This document shows positions 56,076 through 64,000 of a DNA stretch of 64,000 nt, piece after piece; position 1 is the first letter of the stretch, and the number at the start of each line of letters is the position of its first letter. Made by a program: the position numbers and the translations under genes. The notes beneath the pieces were generated by a model. It had not been told where the DNA came from. It saw nothing but the letters and a program-made list of their open reading frames with translations, and searched no databases. The DNA is from CF-13 sp036782775. Its GTDB lineage: Bacteria; Chloroflexota; Dormibacteria; CF-121. The stretch covers positions 1 to 64,000 of the forward strand of contig DAIPYJ010000005.1 in NCBI GenBank assembly GCA_036782775.1, written 5' to 3'.

Positions 56076-57502
56076 TGCGCGACTGGCTGGGGGACGAGCG
56101 CATGAAAGAGGCCTGCGGGTTGTTCGGCATCGACGCGCCCGGCGAGGAAGTGGCCAACCTCACCTACTTCGGGCTCTACGCGCTGCAGCACCGGGGGCAG
56201 GAAAGCGCCGGCATCGCGACTAGTGACGGCCGCAGCCTGCGGATGCACAAGGACGTCGGACTGGTGGCGCAGGCGTTCGACCAGCCCGCGCTCGACCGGC
56301 TCAGCGGACACCTCGCATTGGGCCATACCCGCTACTCGACGACCGGTTCGAATCGTCTCGAGAATGCGCAGCCGATCGTGGTGGAGCACCCACAGCTGGG
56401 CTCGCTGGCGATCGCGCACAACGGCAACCTCACCAACACCGAAGTGCTGCGGCGCGATCTCGAGCAGCATGGCGTGCGCTTCAAGACCTCGAGCGACACC
56501 GAGGTGATCGCCGAGCTGCTGGCGCGCACCGCGGGCGCTGACCTGTTGAGCGTGATGCGCCGGGCGCTGCCGCGGCTGCAGGGCGCGTATTGCCTGCTCA
56601 TCCTGAGCAAGGACCGGCTGGTCGGCGTTCGCGATCCATTTGGCATCCGCCCGCTCTGCCTTGGACGGCTGGGGGATAGCGGGCACATCGTTGCCTCGGA
56701 GACCTGCGCGCTCGACACCGTCGGTGCCGAGTTCGTGCGCGAGATCGAACCCGGTGAAGCGGTCATGCTTGGCGTCGGTATGCCGGTCGCCGAGCCGCTG
56801 CTGCCTTCGGCTCGCAAGGCGATGTGCATGTTCGAGTTCATCTACTTCGCGCGGCCGGATTCGCAGCTGCAAGGCCAGTCGCTCTACGAGGCCCGGCGCA
56901 ACATGGGCCGGGAGCTGGCGCGCGAGGCTCCAGCCGAGGGGGACATCGTGATCTCGCTTCCGGACTCGGGGACGCCGGCGGCGGTGGGCTTCGCTGAAGC
57001 CAGCGGCATCCCGTTCAGCGAGGGCCTGATCAAGAGCCGGTACATCACCCGCACCTTCATCCAGCCGAACCAGCGGCTGCGCAACGTCGGCATCAAGCTC
57101 AAGTTCAACCCGCTCCGCGAGATCCTGCGCGGCAAGCGCGTGGTGCTGGTCGACGACTCGATCGTGCGGGGCACCACCAGCCGCAAGATCGTGGAAGAGC
57201 TCCGGCGCGCCGGCACCCGCGAGGTGCACATGCGGGTCAGCAGCCCGCCGATCCAATGGCCCTGCTTCATGGGGATCGACATCGCCAGCCGCTCGGAGCT
57301 GATCGCGTCGGGCCGAAGCGTCGACGAGGTCGAGCGCCTGATCGGCGCCGATTCCTTGAAATACCTGAGCAAAGCGGGACTCCTGCGCGCGGTCAAGAAC
57401 ACCAGCGGCTTCTGCATGGCGTGCTTCGACGGCGACTATCCGGTGCCGGTGCCGGTGCAGCTCGAGATGGACAAGCTGGCGCTCGAACCGGTCGCCCGGT
57501 GA
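56075..57502 (+). CDS. purF: Amidophosphoribosyltransferase
   Basis: A 475-residue first enzyme of purine synthesis: PRPP plus glutamine gives phosphoribosylamine. A 13-residue propeptide precedes the catalytic N-terminal cysteine (KEACGLFGI). Then ALQHRGQESAGIA, GHTRYSTTGS, FGIRPLCLGRLG and the PRPP loop VVLVDDSIVRGTTSRKI. Cysteines in AMCMFEFIYFARPD, QWPCFMGID and FCMACFDGDYP match the four ligands of the structural 4Fe-4S cluster in the Bacillus-type enzyme, so it may be oxygen-sensitive. The start at 56075 overlaps the purL stop; 56057 is an alternative. Confidence 0.96.
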   Translation: MRDWLGDERMKEACGLFGIDAPGEEVANLTYFGLYALQHRGQESAGIATSDGRSLRMHKDVGLVAQAFDQPALDRLSGHLALGHTRYSTTGSNRLENAQPIVVEHPQLGSLAIAHNGNLTNTEVLRRDLEQHGVRFKTSSDTEVIAELLARTAGADLLSVMRRALPRLQGAYCLLILSKDRLVGVRDPFGIRPLCLGRLGDSGHIVASETCALDTVGAEFVREIEPGEAVMLGVGMPVAEPLLPSARKAMCMFEFIYFARPDSQLQGQSLYEARRNMGRELAREAPAEGDIVISLPDSGTPAAVGFAEASGIPFSEGLIKSRYITRTFIQPNQRLRNVGIKLKFNPLREILRGKRVVLVDDSIVRGTTSRKIVEELRRAGTREVHMRVSSPPIQWPCFMGIDIASRSELIASGRSVDEVERLIGADSLKYLSKAGLLRAVKNTSGFCMACFDGDYPVPVPVQLEMDKLALEPVAR

Positions 57503-58506
57503 CCACCTACCGGGACGCGGGCGTCGACATCGACGCCGGGAATCAGGCCGTGGACCTGATCAGGCCGCTGGCCGAGACGACGCAGGGCCCAGAAGTCCTG
57601 GCGGGGATTGGCCCCTTCAGCGGGCTCTTCGCGCTGGACACATCTCGCTTCCGCTCGCCGGTCTTGATCGCCAGCACGGATGGGGTCGGAACCAAAGTGC
57701 TGATCGCCGCCGGCGCCGGCAGGCATGCCCAGGTCGGCGCCGATCTCGTCAACCATTGCGTCAACGACATCCTGACCGCCGGCGCCGAACCGCTCTTCTT
57801 TCTCGACTATGTCGCGACCGGCGTGCTCGAGCCGCGCATGGTGGCCGAGATCGTGTCCGGGATGGCGGACGCCTGCCGCCAGGTCAACTGCGCGCTCCTC
57901 GGAGGCGAAACCGCCGAGATGCCCGGCCTGTACCAGGCGGGCACCTACGACGTCGCCGGCTTCATGGTCGGAGTCTCAGATCGCGAGTCGATCATCGATG
58001 GCACCGCGATCAAAGAGGGCGACGCCTTGCTGGCGCTGCCCTCGAGTGGGCTGCACACCAACGGTTACAGCCTGGCGCGCCGCGTCATCCCGCGGCAGGC
58101 GCTGGCGCAGACGATGCCAGGCTCGGAGCAAACCGTGCTCGATGCCTTGCTCGCGCCCCATCGCCCCTACCTCGAACCGGTGCGACGGCTGCGCGAACAG
58201 GTCACCGTCAAGGGGTTGGCACACATCACCGGTGGCGGCATCGTCGGCAATCTGCCGCGCATCCTGCCGGTTGGACTCGGCGCTCGAATCCAACGCGGCA
58301 CCTGGCCCGAGCCGGCGATCTTCTCCTACCTGGCGCCGTTCGTTTCCGACGAGGAGCTCTGGCGCACCTTCAACATGGGCATCGGCATGATCGTGATCGT
58401 CGACGAGCCGAGCGCGGAAACGGCACTCCGAACGCTGCCCGGTGAGATCTTCCTGGTCGGTGATGTCGTCGTCTCTGACCAGCGCCGCGTCCAAATCGTC
58501 GAGTGA
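57499..58506 (+). CDS. purM: AIR synthetase
   Basis: A 335-residue phosphoribosylformylglycinamidine cyclo-ligase. Seen: YRDAGVDIDAGNQAVDLI, LIASTDGVGTKVLIA, VNHCVNDILTAGAEPLFFLDY, LLGGETAEMPGLYQAGTYDVAGF and HITGGGIVGNLPRILP. The GTG start overlaps the purF stop (GTGA). The longer upstream frame is the shadow of purF. Confidence 0.97.
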   Translation: MTTYRDAGVDIDAGNQAVDLIRPLAETTQGPEVLAGIGPFSGLFALDTSRFRSPVLIASTDGVGTKVLIAAGAGRHAQVGADLVNHCVNDILTAGAEPLFFLDYVATGVLEPRMVAEIVSGMADACRQVNCALLGGETAEMPGLYQAGTYDVAGFMVGVSDRESIIDGTAIKEGDALLALPSSGLHTNGYSLARRVIPRQALAQTMPGSEQTVLDALLAPHRPYLEPVRRLREQVTVKGLAHITGGGIVGNLPRILPVGLGARIQRGTWPEPAIFSYLAPFVSDEELWRTFNMGIGMIVIVDEPSAETALRTLPGEIFLVGDVVVSDQRRVQIVE

Positions 58507-59093
58507 GCCGGCTTCGGGTTGGCGTCCTCGTGTCCGGTAAGGGCACGAACCTGCAGGCGCTGATCCAGGCCTCAAAGGATCCGCTCTATCCAGCGCGTGT
58601 CGTGCTGGTGTGCGCCAATCGTGAGTGCGCCGCGCTCGAGCTCGCGGCCAAGGCGGGCGTCAGCCGGCGCCTGTTTCGTCTCGCCGACTTCCCGGACCGG
58701 AGGGAGCGAGACCTGGCGATGGCCCAGATGCTCCGCCAGCACGATGCCGAGCTGATCGTCTGCGCTGGATACGATGCCATCCTGGACCCGGCCTTCATCC
58801 GGCGCTTCGCCGGCCGCATCATCAATCTCCATCCCTCGTTGCTGCCGCAGTTCGCCGGGACGATGGACGCGATCGAAATGGCGCTCGAAGCCGGCGTGAC
58901 GGAAACCGGATGCACGGTGCACGTCGTGACCAAGGACGTCGACCAGGGACCGATCCTCGAGCAGCGGCGGGTCGAAGTTCGCCCCGATGACACCGTCGAG
59001 ACGCTGCGGAACCGGATCCAGGCCGAGGAGCATGTTCTCCTGCCGCAGGTGGTTCGAAGGCTGGCCGGCCAGCCGTTGCCGATCCCCGTGTGA
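58503..59093 (+). CDS. purN: GAR formyltransferase
   Basis: A 196-residue 10-formyl-THF-dependent glycinamide ribonucleotide transformylase. Seen: RVGVLVSGKGTNLQALIQ, the loop VCAGYDAILDPAFIRRF, the catalytic IINLHPSLLPQF, and GCTVHVVTKDVDQGPILEQRRV with its aspartate. GTGA overlaps on both sides. Confidence 0.96.
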   Translation: MSRLRVGVLVSGKGTNLQALIQASKDPLYPARVVLVCANRECAALELAAKAGVSRRLFRLADFPDRRERDLAMAQMLRQHDAELIVCAGYDAILDPAFIRRFAGRIINLHPSLLPQFAGTMDAIEMALEAGVTETGCTVHVVTKDVDQGPILEQRRVEVRPDDTVETLRNRIQAEEHVLLPQVVRRLAGQPLPIPV

Positions 59094-60607
59094 ACGCCCT
59101 GCTGAGCGTTTCCGACAAGCGCGGCCTGGTCGACTTCGCGCGTGGGCTGGACCAACTCGGCGTCACGCTGTACGCGACCGGTGGAACCGAGCGCGCCTTG
59201 CGCGAGGCAGACGTCCGCGTCCACCCGCTGGCCGAGCTGACCGGCTTTGCTGAGCTGCTCGACGGTCGAGTAAAGACGCTTCATCCAAGCGTCCACGCCG
59301 GCATCCTGGCGCGCCGGGATGAGCCTCGGCATCTGCAGGAGCTCGCCGATCGTGACATGAAGCTGATCGACCTCGTTGCCGTCAACCTCTATCCCTTCGT
59401 TCAAACCGTCGCGGCTGGAGCTGGCCACGCCGAGACGATTGAGTCGATCGACATCGGGGGCGTCACGTTACTGCGGGCGGCCGCCAAGAATCACGATCAC
59501 GTTCTGCCGGTGGTGCGGCCGAGCGATTACCCGGCTGTCCTCGAGGCCTTGAAGAATCCCGCGGGCGTTCCGGCGGCCATGCGGCGACACCTGGCCGCGA
59601 TCGCGTTCGCGCATACCGCCGCATACGACGCAGCGATCGGGCATCATCTCGCCGATTCGATGGCGGCTGCGACCATGCCCGACGACTACGCGCTCGGCGG
59701 TCACAAGCTGCGCGATCTTCGCTACGGCGAGAATCCGCACCAGGCGGCCGCCCTCTATGGCACCGTCGGTGGCGGCGGCATCGCGGGCGCCAGGCAGTAT
59801 CAGGGCCTCGACCTGTCTTACAACAATCTGCTCGATGCACAGTCCGCATGGTCATTGGTCGGTGACCTATCCGAGCCTGCCGTCGCCATCATCAAGCACG
59901 CCAATCCCTGTGGCGCTGCGGTCGCGGATGAGATCGGCGAGGCCTTTGCCCGCGCCCTCGACTGCGACCGGCGCTCGGCCTTCGGTGGCATCGTCGCCCT
60001 CAATCGACCGGTCAACGACGTATCGGCACGGGCCATCGTCGAGCCCTTTTTCGAAGTGGTGGTTGCGCCATCGTTCGATCAAAGCGCCGTGGATGTATTC
60101 ACCAAGCGTCCGAAGCTGCGCGTGCTCCAACCGGGAGATGGCGGCTGGGATCCGCCCCTCGAGGTGCGAGCCATCACGGGCGGTTTTCTATTGCAGACGC
60201 CCGATGTCGGCGGGTCGCTCGACCAGGCGCGCGTTGTTACCGGTGCCAGCCCCGATGAGGCGACCTGGCGGGATTTGAAGTTCGCCTGGACGGTGGTCAA
60301 GCACGTGCGCTCGAATGCGATCGTGCTGGCGGAACGGCAGGCGGCGATCGGGATTGGTGCCGGACAGATGAGCCGGGTCGAAGCGGTGGAGCTGGCGATC
60401 CGTCGCGCCGGATCGAAGGCCAGTGGCAGCGTGCTCGCCAGCGACGGCTTCTTTCCCTATCCAGACAGCGTCGAAGTCGCGGTTCGTGCCGGCATCCACG
60501 CCATCATCCAACCGGGCGGCTCGGTGAAGGACAGCGAGGCCATTGCCGCGGCTGATGCCGCCGGCATCGCGATGGTGCTGACGGGCCAGCGCCATTTCAG
60601 ACATTAG
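59090..60607 (+). CDS. purH: Bifunctional AICAR formyltransferase / IMP cyclohydrolase
   Basis: A 505-residue enzyme for the last two steps to IMP. The N-terminal cyclohydrolase domain has ALLSVSDKRGLVDFARGL, LYATGGTERALRE, GRVKTLHPSVHAGILARRD and VAVNLYPFVQTV. The transformylase domain has LRYGENPHQAAALYG, IIKHANPCGAAVAD and the C-terminal SDGFFPYPDSVEVAVRAGIHAIIQPGGS. GTG start overlaps the purN stop. Last gene of the purB-H run. Confidence 0.97.
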   Translation: MNALLSVSDKRGLVDFARGLDQLGVTLYATGGTERALREADVRVHPLAELTGFAELLDGRVKTLHPSVHAGILARRDEPRHLQELADRDMKLIDLVAVNLYPFVQTVAAGAGHAETIESIDIGGVTLLRAAAKNHDHVLPVVRPSDYPAVLEALKNPAGVPAAMRRHLAAIAFAHTAAYDAAIGHHLADSMAAATMPDDYALGGHKLRDLRYGENPHQAAALYGTVGGGGIAGARQYQGLDLSYNNLLDAQSAWSLVGDLSEPAVAIIKHANPCGAAVADEIGEAFARALDCDRRSAFGGIVALNRPVNDVSARAIVEPFFEVVVAPSFDQSAVDVFTKRPKLRVLQPGDGGWDPPLEVRAITGGFLLQTPDVGGSLDQARVVTGASPDEATWRDLKFAWTVVKHVRSNAIVLAERQAAIGIGAGQMSRVEAVELAIRRAGSKASGSVLASDGFFPYPDSVEVAVRAGIHAIIQPGGSVKDSEAIAAADAAGIAMVLTGQRHFRH

Positions 60608-60655
60608 CCAGCGCTGGACAGCCGGCTGCGTTCATGCTGATATGGAGCTGAATCC

Positions 60656-60817
60656 GTGAAGGCTTCCTGGTTTAGTACTGGCCGAATCCCTGTCACCAAT
60701 CCATTCATCGTTGATGGGAAACCGCGCCGGGGCACATGGTTGGCGCTCCTTGTAGCGGTGGTGATCCTCGCCATGCTGATGATTGCCCCGCTCTTGATCC
60801 ACGTCCAATTGCAGTAA
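60656..60817 (+). CDS. Tiny single-pass membrane protein
   Basis: A 53-residue protein from GTG at 60656 with GGAG 9 bp upstream. A basic N-terminal half (GRIPVTNPFIVDGKPRRG) is followed by one membrane helix (WLALLVAVVILAMLMIAPLLI) and a short HVQLQ tail. Not recognised. It lies 48 bp after purH and ends 12 bp before the FMN riboswitch, so it is either the last gene of the purine operon or a small independent unit. Supported by ribosome site, clean helix and coding-like composition; no homology can be claimed. Confidence 0.55.
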   Translation: MKASWFSTGRIPVTNPFIVDGKPRRGTWLALLVAVVILAMLMIAPLLIHVQLQ

Positions 60818-60827
60818 GCTAGAAGCG

Positions 60828-60952
60828 GTCTTCGGGGCAGGGGTGAGAATCCCCGATCGGCGGTATAGCCCGCGAGCGCCTTACGGCGCATGACCCGGTG
60901 AAGGCGAATGCCCATTCCGGGGCCGACCGTACAGTCGGGATGAAAGAAGGCC
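60828..60952 (+). ncRNA. FMN riboswitch (RFN element)
   Basis: The conserved FMN aptamer is present in order: CTTCGGGGCAGGGTGAGA, ATCCCCGATCGGCGGTA, TAGCCCGCGAGCG, a P4-type stem GCGCC/GGCGC, GACCCGGTGA, TTCCGGGGCCGACCGTACAGT, CGGGATGAAAGAAG. The 5' CTTC pairs with the 3' GAAG to close P1. The stretch after it can form a GGGCG/CGCCC hairpin before the transporter start, so translational or transcriptional shut-off at high FMN is expected. Confidence 0.95.
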
Positions 60953-61002
60953 CTCGGGCGTGGCTCCAGCCTCGCCCAGCTGCCCCGCCGGCCCTCAAGA
61001 GA

Positions 61003-62013
61003 ATGAAACGACAGCCGGCGATTCCGATCAGCGAGTCCGCAGCCTCTCCTGAGGCGCCCTCGCGCAGCCTGATCGACCGGTTTTCAGTCGTGCTGGTGGC
61101 GATCGCCGCGGCGATGTGGGCGTCCGACACCTATTTCCGAGCCCAGCTCATCGGCCATCTGACCGCGTCGCAAATTGTGGTTATCGAGGACGCGCTGATC
61201 ACCGTGTTCCTGCTGGTCTTCCTGGTCCGCGGAATTCCGGAGATGCGCCGCCTGCAATGGCGACAGTGGCTGGCGGTTGGCTTGATTGGGTTGGGTCCTC
61301 AGGCGATCGCGACGATCCTCTTTACGAAGTCGTTCTCCTACAGGCATTTCGCCGAGACGTTCGTCCTCCAGCAGACTCAGCCATTGATTGCGATCGCGCT
61401 TGCCTGGGTCATCCTCGGCGAGCGCCGTCGGCGATGGTTCTGGCCGGCTGCCGCGCTCGCGATCGCCGGCGTCTACATGGTGGTCTTCGCGCAGGACCTC
61501 GGGGCGCCGTTCTCCGATCTGCAGCACGGTCGGCTGGAAGCTGGGCTCTTCGCGCTTGGCGCTGCAGCGTTGTGGGCCAGCGGCACGGTTCTTGGCCGGT
61601 TTGTTCTTGGCACATTGAGTTTTCCAACCACGACCGCACTGCGTTTCACGGTGGCGCTGCCGATCCTCGTAGTGATCGTGCTCTTTCAGAACGGCGTGGC
61701 CGGCTTCAGTCACTACCAGGCAGCCGATATCTGGCCATTCCTCGGCATCGCACTGATCCCCGGGCTGCTTGCGTTGCTCCTGTATTACCGCGCCCTGGCC
61801 AGCACCCCTGCGACCCTGGCGACGATTGCCGAGCTGGCCTATCCGGTGACAGCCACCTTCGTCGCCTCGGCGCCGCCGCCCTACGGCTTCAATCAGCCGC
61901 TTTACCTTCCCCAGTTCCTCGGAACGCTGCTGCTGATCGTCGTCATCCTGATCCTCAACTACACCAAGGAACGGACGCCGCCGGTCGTCGTCGCCAGCGA
62001 AGAAGCGGCATAG
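61003..62013 (+). CDS. EamA/DMT-family transporter, predicted riboflavin importer
   Basis: A 336-residue permease with ten hydrophobic helices in two EamA repeats (IDRFSVVLVAIAAAMWASDTYF..., and ALGAAALWASGTVLGRFVL...). It lies directly behind an FMN riboswitch, and RibN, a known riboflavin transporter, belongs to the same superfamily, so riboflavin uptake is the best prediction. The start ATG at 61003 is chosen because the upstream part of the open frame overlaps the aptamer. The C-terminus is a charged tail. Riboflavin biosynthesis genes are not in the window. Confidence 0.88.
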   Translation: MKRQPAIPISESAASPEAPSRSLIDRFSVVLVAIAAAMWASDTYFRAQLIGHLTASQIVVIEDALITVFLLVFLVRGIPEMRRLQWRQWLAVGLIGLGPQAIATILFTKSFSYRHFAETFVLQQTQPLIAIALAWVILGERRRRWFWPAAALAIAGVYMVVFAQDLGAPFSDLQHGRLEAGLFALGAAALWASGTVLGRFVLGTLSFPTTTALRFTVALPILVVIVLFQNGVAGFSHYQAADIWPFLGIALIPGLLALLLYYRALASTPATLATIAELAYPVTATFVASAPPPYGFNQPLYLPQFLGTLLLIVVILILNYTKERTPPVVVASEEAA

Positions 62014-62041
62014 CAAGGCAGCGGTCCGGCATCATGAGTTG

Positions 62042-62893
62042 ATGCCGGTAGGCGTTGCGCTCGACCCGGATCAGGGACTGAGCCCGGAGGACGAGCTGCG
62101 GCTGATGCGCCTTGCGGCTGAGCTCGGTTACGCCTCTGCGTGGACCAACAGCGGTCCGGATCAAGCGGCCTTCGACCGTTGCTTTCGGTGGTACGAGGTG
62201 AGCGGGCTGCCCACCGGGATCTCAGCGGTCCCGGCGAACGGACAGCCACCGGACTTCTACGCCGCGCAGGCTCGACGGCTATTTGACTCGACCGGAGGCA
62301 AATTCACACTGGTGGTCGGCAGTGGGACCTGGTCGCGAGCGGCGGCGCGCATGCGCGAGTACCTGCCGCAGGTTCGCAGCCGGTTGGCCGATGGCCAGCC
62401 GCTGTATGCCGCTGCCCTTGGGCCCTTGATGCTGCAGGTGGCCGGCGAGCTTGCCGATGGCGTCTCGCTGAACTGGTGCACGCCAGAGCAGATCAGGTCG
62501 TCTCGCGAGCAGATTACGGCAGCCGCGGCTTCCGCTCGACGTCCCACGCCCCGAATCGTTCAATACGTTCGCACCGCGGTCGACCCGGACGCGTCCCTCG
62601 CCGAGCGGACGGTCGCAAATTCTGCTGCCCGTTACCTGCGGTTCCCTGCGTATCGGCGGCATTTCGAGCGGATGGGCGTTGCCGAGCAACTCGAGCAAGC
62701 GCAAACGATGTCCGCCGGCGCGATGCCCGTTGCCAATCGGATCGGCGCTGCCGGGAGACCGGGCGAAGCCCGCGCCGCGTTCGACCGGCAAGCCGCCGGC
62801 CTTGACTTGCCAATCGTTCGCGTTCTGGTGACGAAGGCCGGGCACTTCGCCTCCGCTCGTCGCGTCCTCGAGGAATGTAAGCCCGTTCCATAA
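62042..62893 (+). CDS. LLM-class flavin-dependent oxidoreductase
   Basis: A 283-residue luciferase-like TIM-barrel protein: VGVALDPDQGLSPEDELRLMRLAAELGYASAWTNSG, GKFTLVVGSGTWSRAA, PLYAAALGPLMLQVAGELADGVSLNWCTPEQI. Cofactor FMN or F420 cannot be told apart here. Its position 28 bp after the FMN-regulated transporter hints at a flavin link and likely cotranscription. Shorter than many LLM enzymes. The substrate is unknown. Start ATG 62042, or TTG 62039. Confidence 0.85.
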   Translation: MPVGVALDPDQGLSPEDELRLMRLAAELGYASAWTNSGPDQAAFDRCFRWYEVSGLPTGISAVPANGQPPDFYAAQARRLFDSTGGKFTLVVGSGTWSRAAARMREYLPQVRSRLADGQPLYAAALGPLMLQVAGELADGVSLNWCTPEQIRSSREQITAAAASARRPTPRIVQYVRTAVDPDASLAERTVANSAARYLRFPAYRRHFERMGVAEQLEQAQTMSAGAMPVANRIGAAGRPGEARAAFDRQAAGLDLPIVRVLVTKAGHFASARRVLEECKPVP

Positions 62894-62929
62894 ACGCCTC
62901 GTTTTTCCACAAGCCTGTGGAGCGATGCA

Positions 62930-64000
62930 GTGGAAAACTCCGACACGCAGCTGTCAAAGATCCGTGCGATGATGCGCGCGGTCTTGAAGAAGGAACGCCG
63001 GAACTGGATCCTCCCCGAGCCGCTGCGGGCGCAACCAGGACTGGAGGCCTTCTCGTCAGTGTTTCGACAGATTTTGCATGGGCGCGGGGTCACACGGCAG
63101 AGTCAGCTGGCGCCCTGGCTGGAAACGGATCTCGAGCGCGCGCCCGATCCATTTCTCCTCAAAGACATGACCGTCGCCTGCGAGTTGATTGCCGAGGCAG
63201 TGCGAGACGGCCAGCGGATCGCCGTCTACGGGGACTACGACGCCGATGGGGTCACGGCCACCGTCACCCTGGCGCGCGGCTTGCGGTCGCTGGGTGCGGA
63301 CGTCATCACCTACATTCCCAACCGGTTCACCGAAGGGTATGGTCTCAATCTCGATGCCCTGAACGAGCTGCACGCCCGGGGCGCGCGCCTGGTCATCACC
63401 TGCGACTGCGGGACGAATGCGGTCGATGTCGCCAGCGCCCGACCCCGCGGCATGCGGCTGATCATCACCGACCATCATGAGGTTGGAGCGCAGCGCCCGC
63501 CGGTCGACGCACTGATCAACCCCAAGCAACCCGATTGTCCTTATCCCTTCGACGGCCTGGCAGCCTGCGGCGTTGCCTACAAGCTGCTGGTTGCCCTTGA
63601 GCGCGGGACGTTTCCCGGAAAGCTCGACCCAGCGGCGTCCCTCGATGCCGTCGCGCTCGGCACCGTGGCCGATGTCGTCCCCCTGCATGCCGAGAATCGC
63701 GCCATCGTGCGCGCCGGCCTGCGTCGGCTCAGCCAATCACCGAGCGCCGGCACTGCGGCGTTGCTGGCAGTCGCGAATATCAAGGCCCCGGTCACGGCCC
63801 AGCACCTCGCGTTCCAGCTGGGCCCCCGCATCAACGCGGCGGGCCGGATGGAGGACGCGATGCTGGCGCTCGACCTGTTGATGGCCGACGACCGCGAGCG
63901 CGCCGACCCGCTCGCCCAGCGGCTGCAGGATCAGAATGCCCAGCGGCAGCAGCTCACCGCGGACATCGTTCGCGAGGCGAGGGTCGAGGTCGCCGATCTC
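62930..64000 (+). CDS. recJ: Single-stranded-DNA exonuclease RecJ, 3' end cut off
   Basis: The first 357 residues of a DHH-family 5'-3' exonuclease acting in recombination and mismatch repair. Seen: RRNWILPEPLRAQPG, the DHH motifs AVYGDYDADGVTATV, LVITCDCGTN and LIITDHHEVG, NPKQPDCPYPFDGLAACGVAYKL, LGTVADVVPL and the FQLGPRINAAGRM motif at the start of DHHA1. The GTG start at 62930 has GGAG 7 bp upstream. The frame is open to the last base of the window. Confidence 0.93.
   Translation, partial: MENSDTQLSKIRAMMRAVLKKERRNWILPEPLRAQPGLEAFSSVFRQILHGRGVTRQSQLAPWLETDLERAPDPFLLKDMTVACELIAEAVRDGQRIAVYGDYDADGVTATVTLARGLRSLGADVITYIPNRFTEGYGLNLDALNELHARGARLVITCDCGTNAVDVASARPRGMRLIITDHHEVGAQRPPVDALINPKQPDCPYPFDGLAACGVAYKLLVALERGTFPGKLDPAASLDAVALGTVADVVPLHAENRAIVRAGLRRLSQSPSAGTAALLAVANIKAPVTAQHLAFQLGPRINAAGRMEDAMLALDLLMADDRERADPLAQRLQDQNAQRQQLTADIVREARVEVADL

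Noticed and set aside
55976..57256. 426-codon open frame antisense to purL/purF
   Set aside because: Crosses two conserved genes on the opposite strand and shows only biased composition.
61084..62016. 310-codon open frame antisense to the EamA transporter
   Set aside because: Highly charged shadow of a hydrophobic gene. The plus strand has ten membrane helices and a riboswitch.

Overview
The window is 64 kb of dense, high-GC bacterial chromosome with about 63 protein genes, very short intergenic gaps, many 4-bp start/stop overlaps and frequent GTG/TTG starts. No rRNA, tRNA, CRISPR array, transposase or phage gene was seen. The gene content is a LigD-type polymerase domain, F420-type luciferase-like oxidoreductases, a DUF2342 metalloprotease, paired DUF881 proteins, GuaB3 beside GuaA, a PurS/PurQ/small-PurL complex, and TadE/TadG proteins. 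Several genes have a TANNNT box exactly 6 nt before the start codon, which suggests leaderless mRNAs. Together this points to a soil Terrabacteria lineage related to Actinobacteria and Chloroflexota. Candidatus Dormibacterota or Chloroflexota is my best guess, by inference only.

Layout. 1-8 kb: a PrsW-like protease (cut by the window edge), an MFS exporter, a cupin, an S51-like/CysRS-tail fusion, a sugar-dehydrogenase lipoprotein, a GMC oxidoreductase and a LigD polymerase domain. 8-20 kb: RsgA; a striking fusion of an ECF sigma factor with a gutted F1-ATPase beta-subunit-like domain; an exported protein; an LLM oxidoreductase and dienelactone hydrolase; a second GMC oxidoreductase; a LON-domain protein; an ECF sigma factor with a zinc-finger/TM/AMIN partner; NnrE with a SAM hydrolase; and a SUKH protein. 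20-28 kb: a relic groEL 3' end, groEL under a CIRCE operator, a DUF2342 protease, a redox lipoprotein, small proteins, a BCCP-like protein, IF-1, an epimerase and a flippase-like protein. 28-38 kb: TadG/TadE surface proteins, an M23 peptidase, threonine aldolase, two DUF881 proteins, glutamate dehydrogenase and a TetR/methyltransferase pair.

38-61 kb is mostly nucleotide metabolism. guaB3-guaA-purD-purE comes first, followed by a two-gene biotin-dependent carboxylase with an ERCC4-type nuclease, then an Ig/propeller membrane protein with its ECF sigma factor. An unbroken purB-C-S-Q-L-F-M-N-H operon follows. Together the two purine blocks encode the whole de novo route to IMP except purK, plus GMP synthase. 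60.6-64 kb: a tiny membrane protein, an FMN riboswitch ahead of an EamA-type transporter (predicted riboflavin importer), an LLM oxidoreductase and recJ (cut by the window edge).

A family of short G/C-rich palindromic repeats recurs. One copy lies in frame inside the LigD-like gene. Three sit on gene junctions of the purine blocks, where they supply a start codon, a C-terminus or a Shine-Dalgarno sequence. The most unusual object is the sigma/F1-beta fusion at 9.3-10.7 kb.
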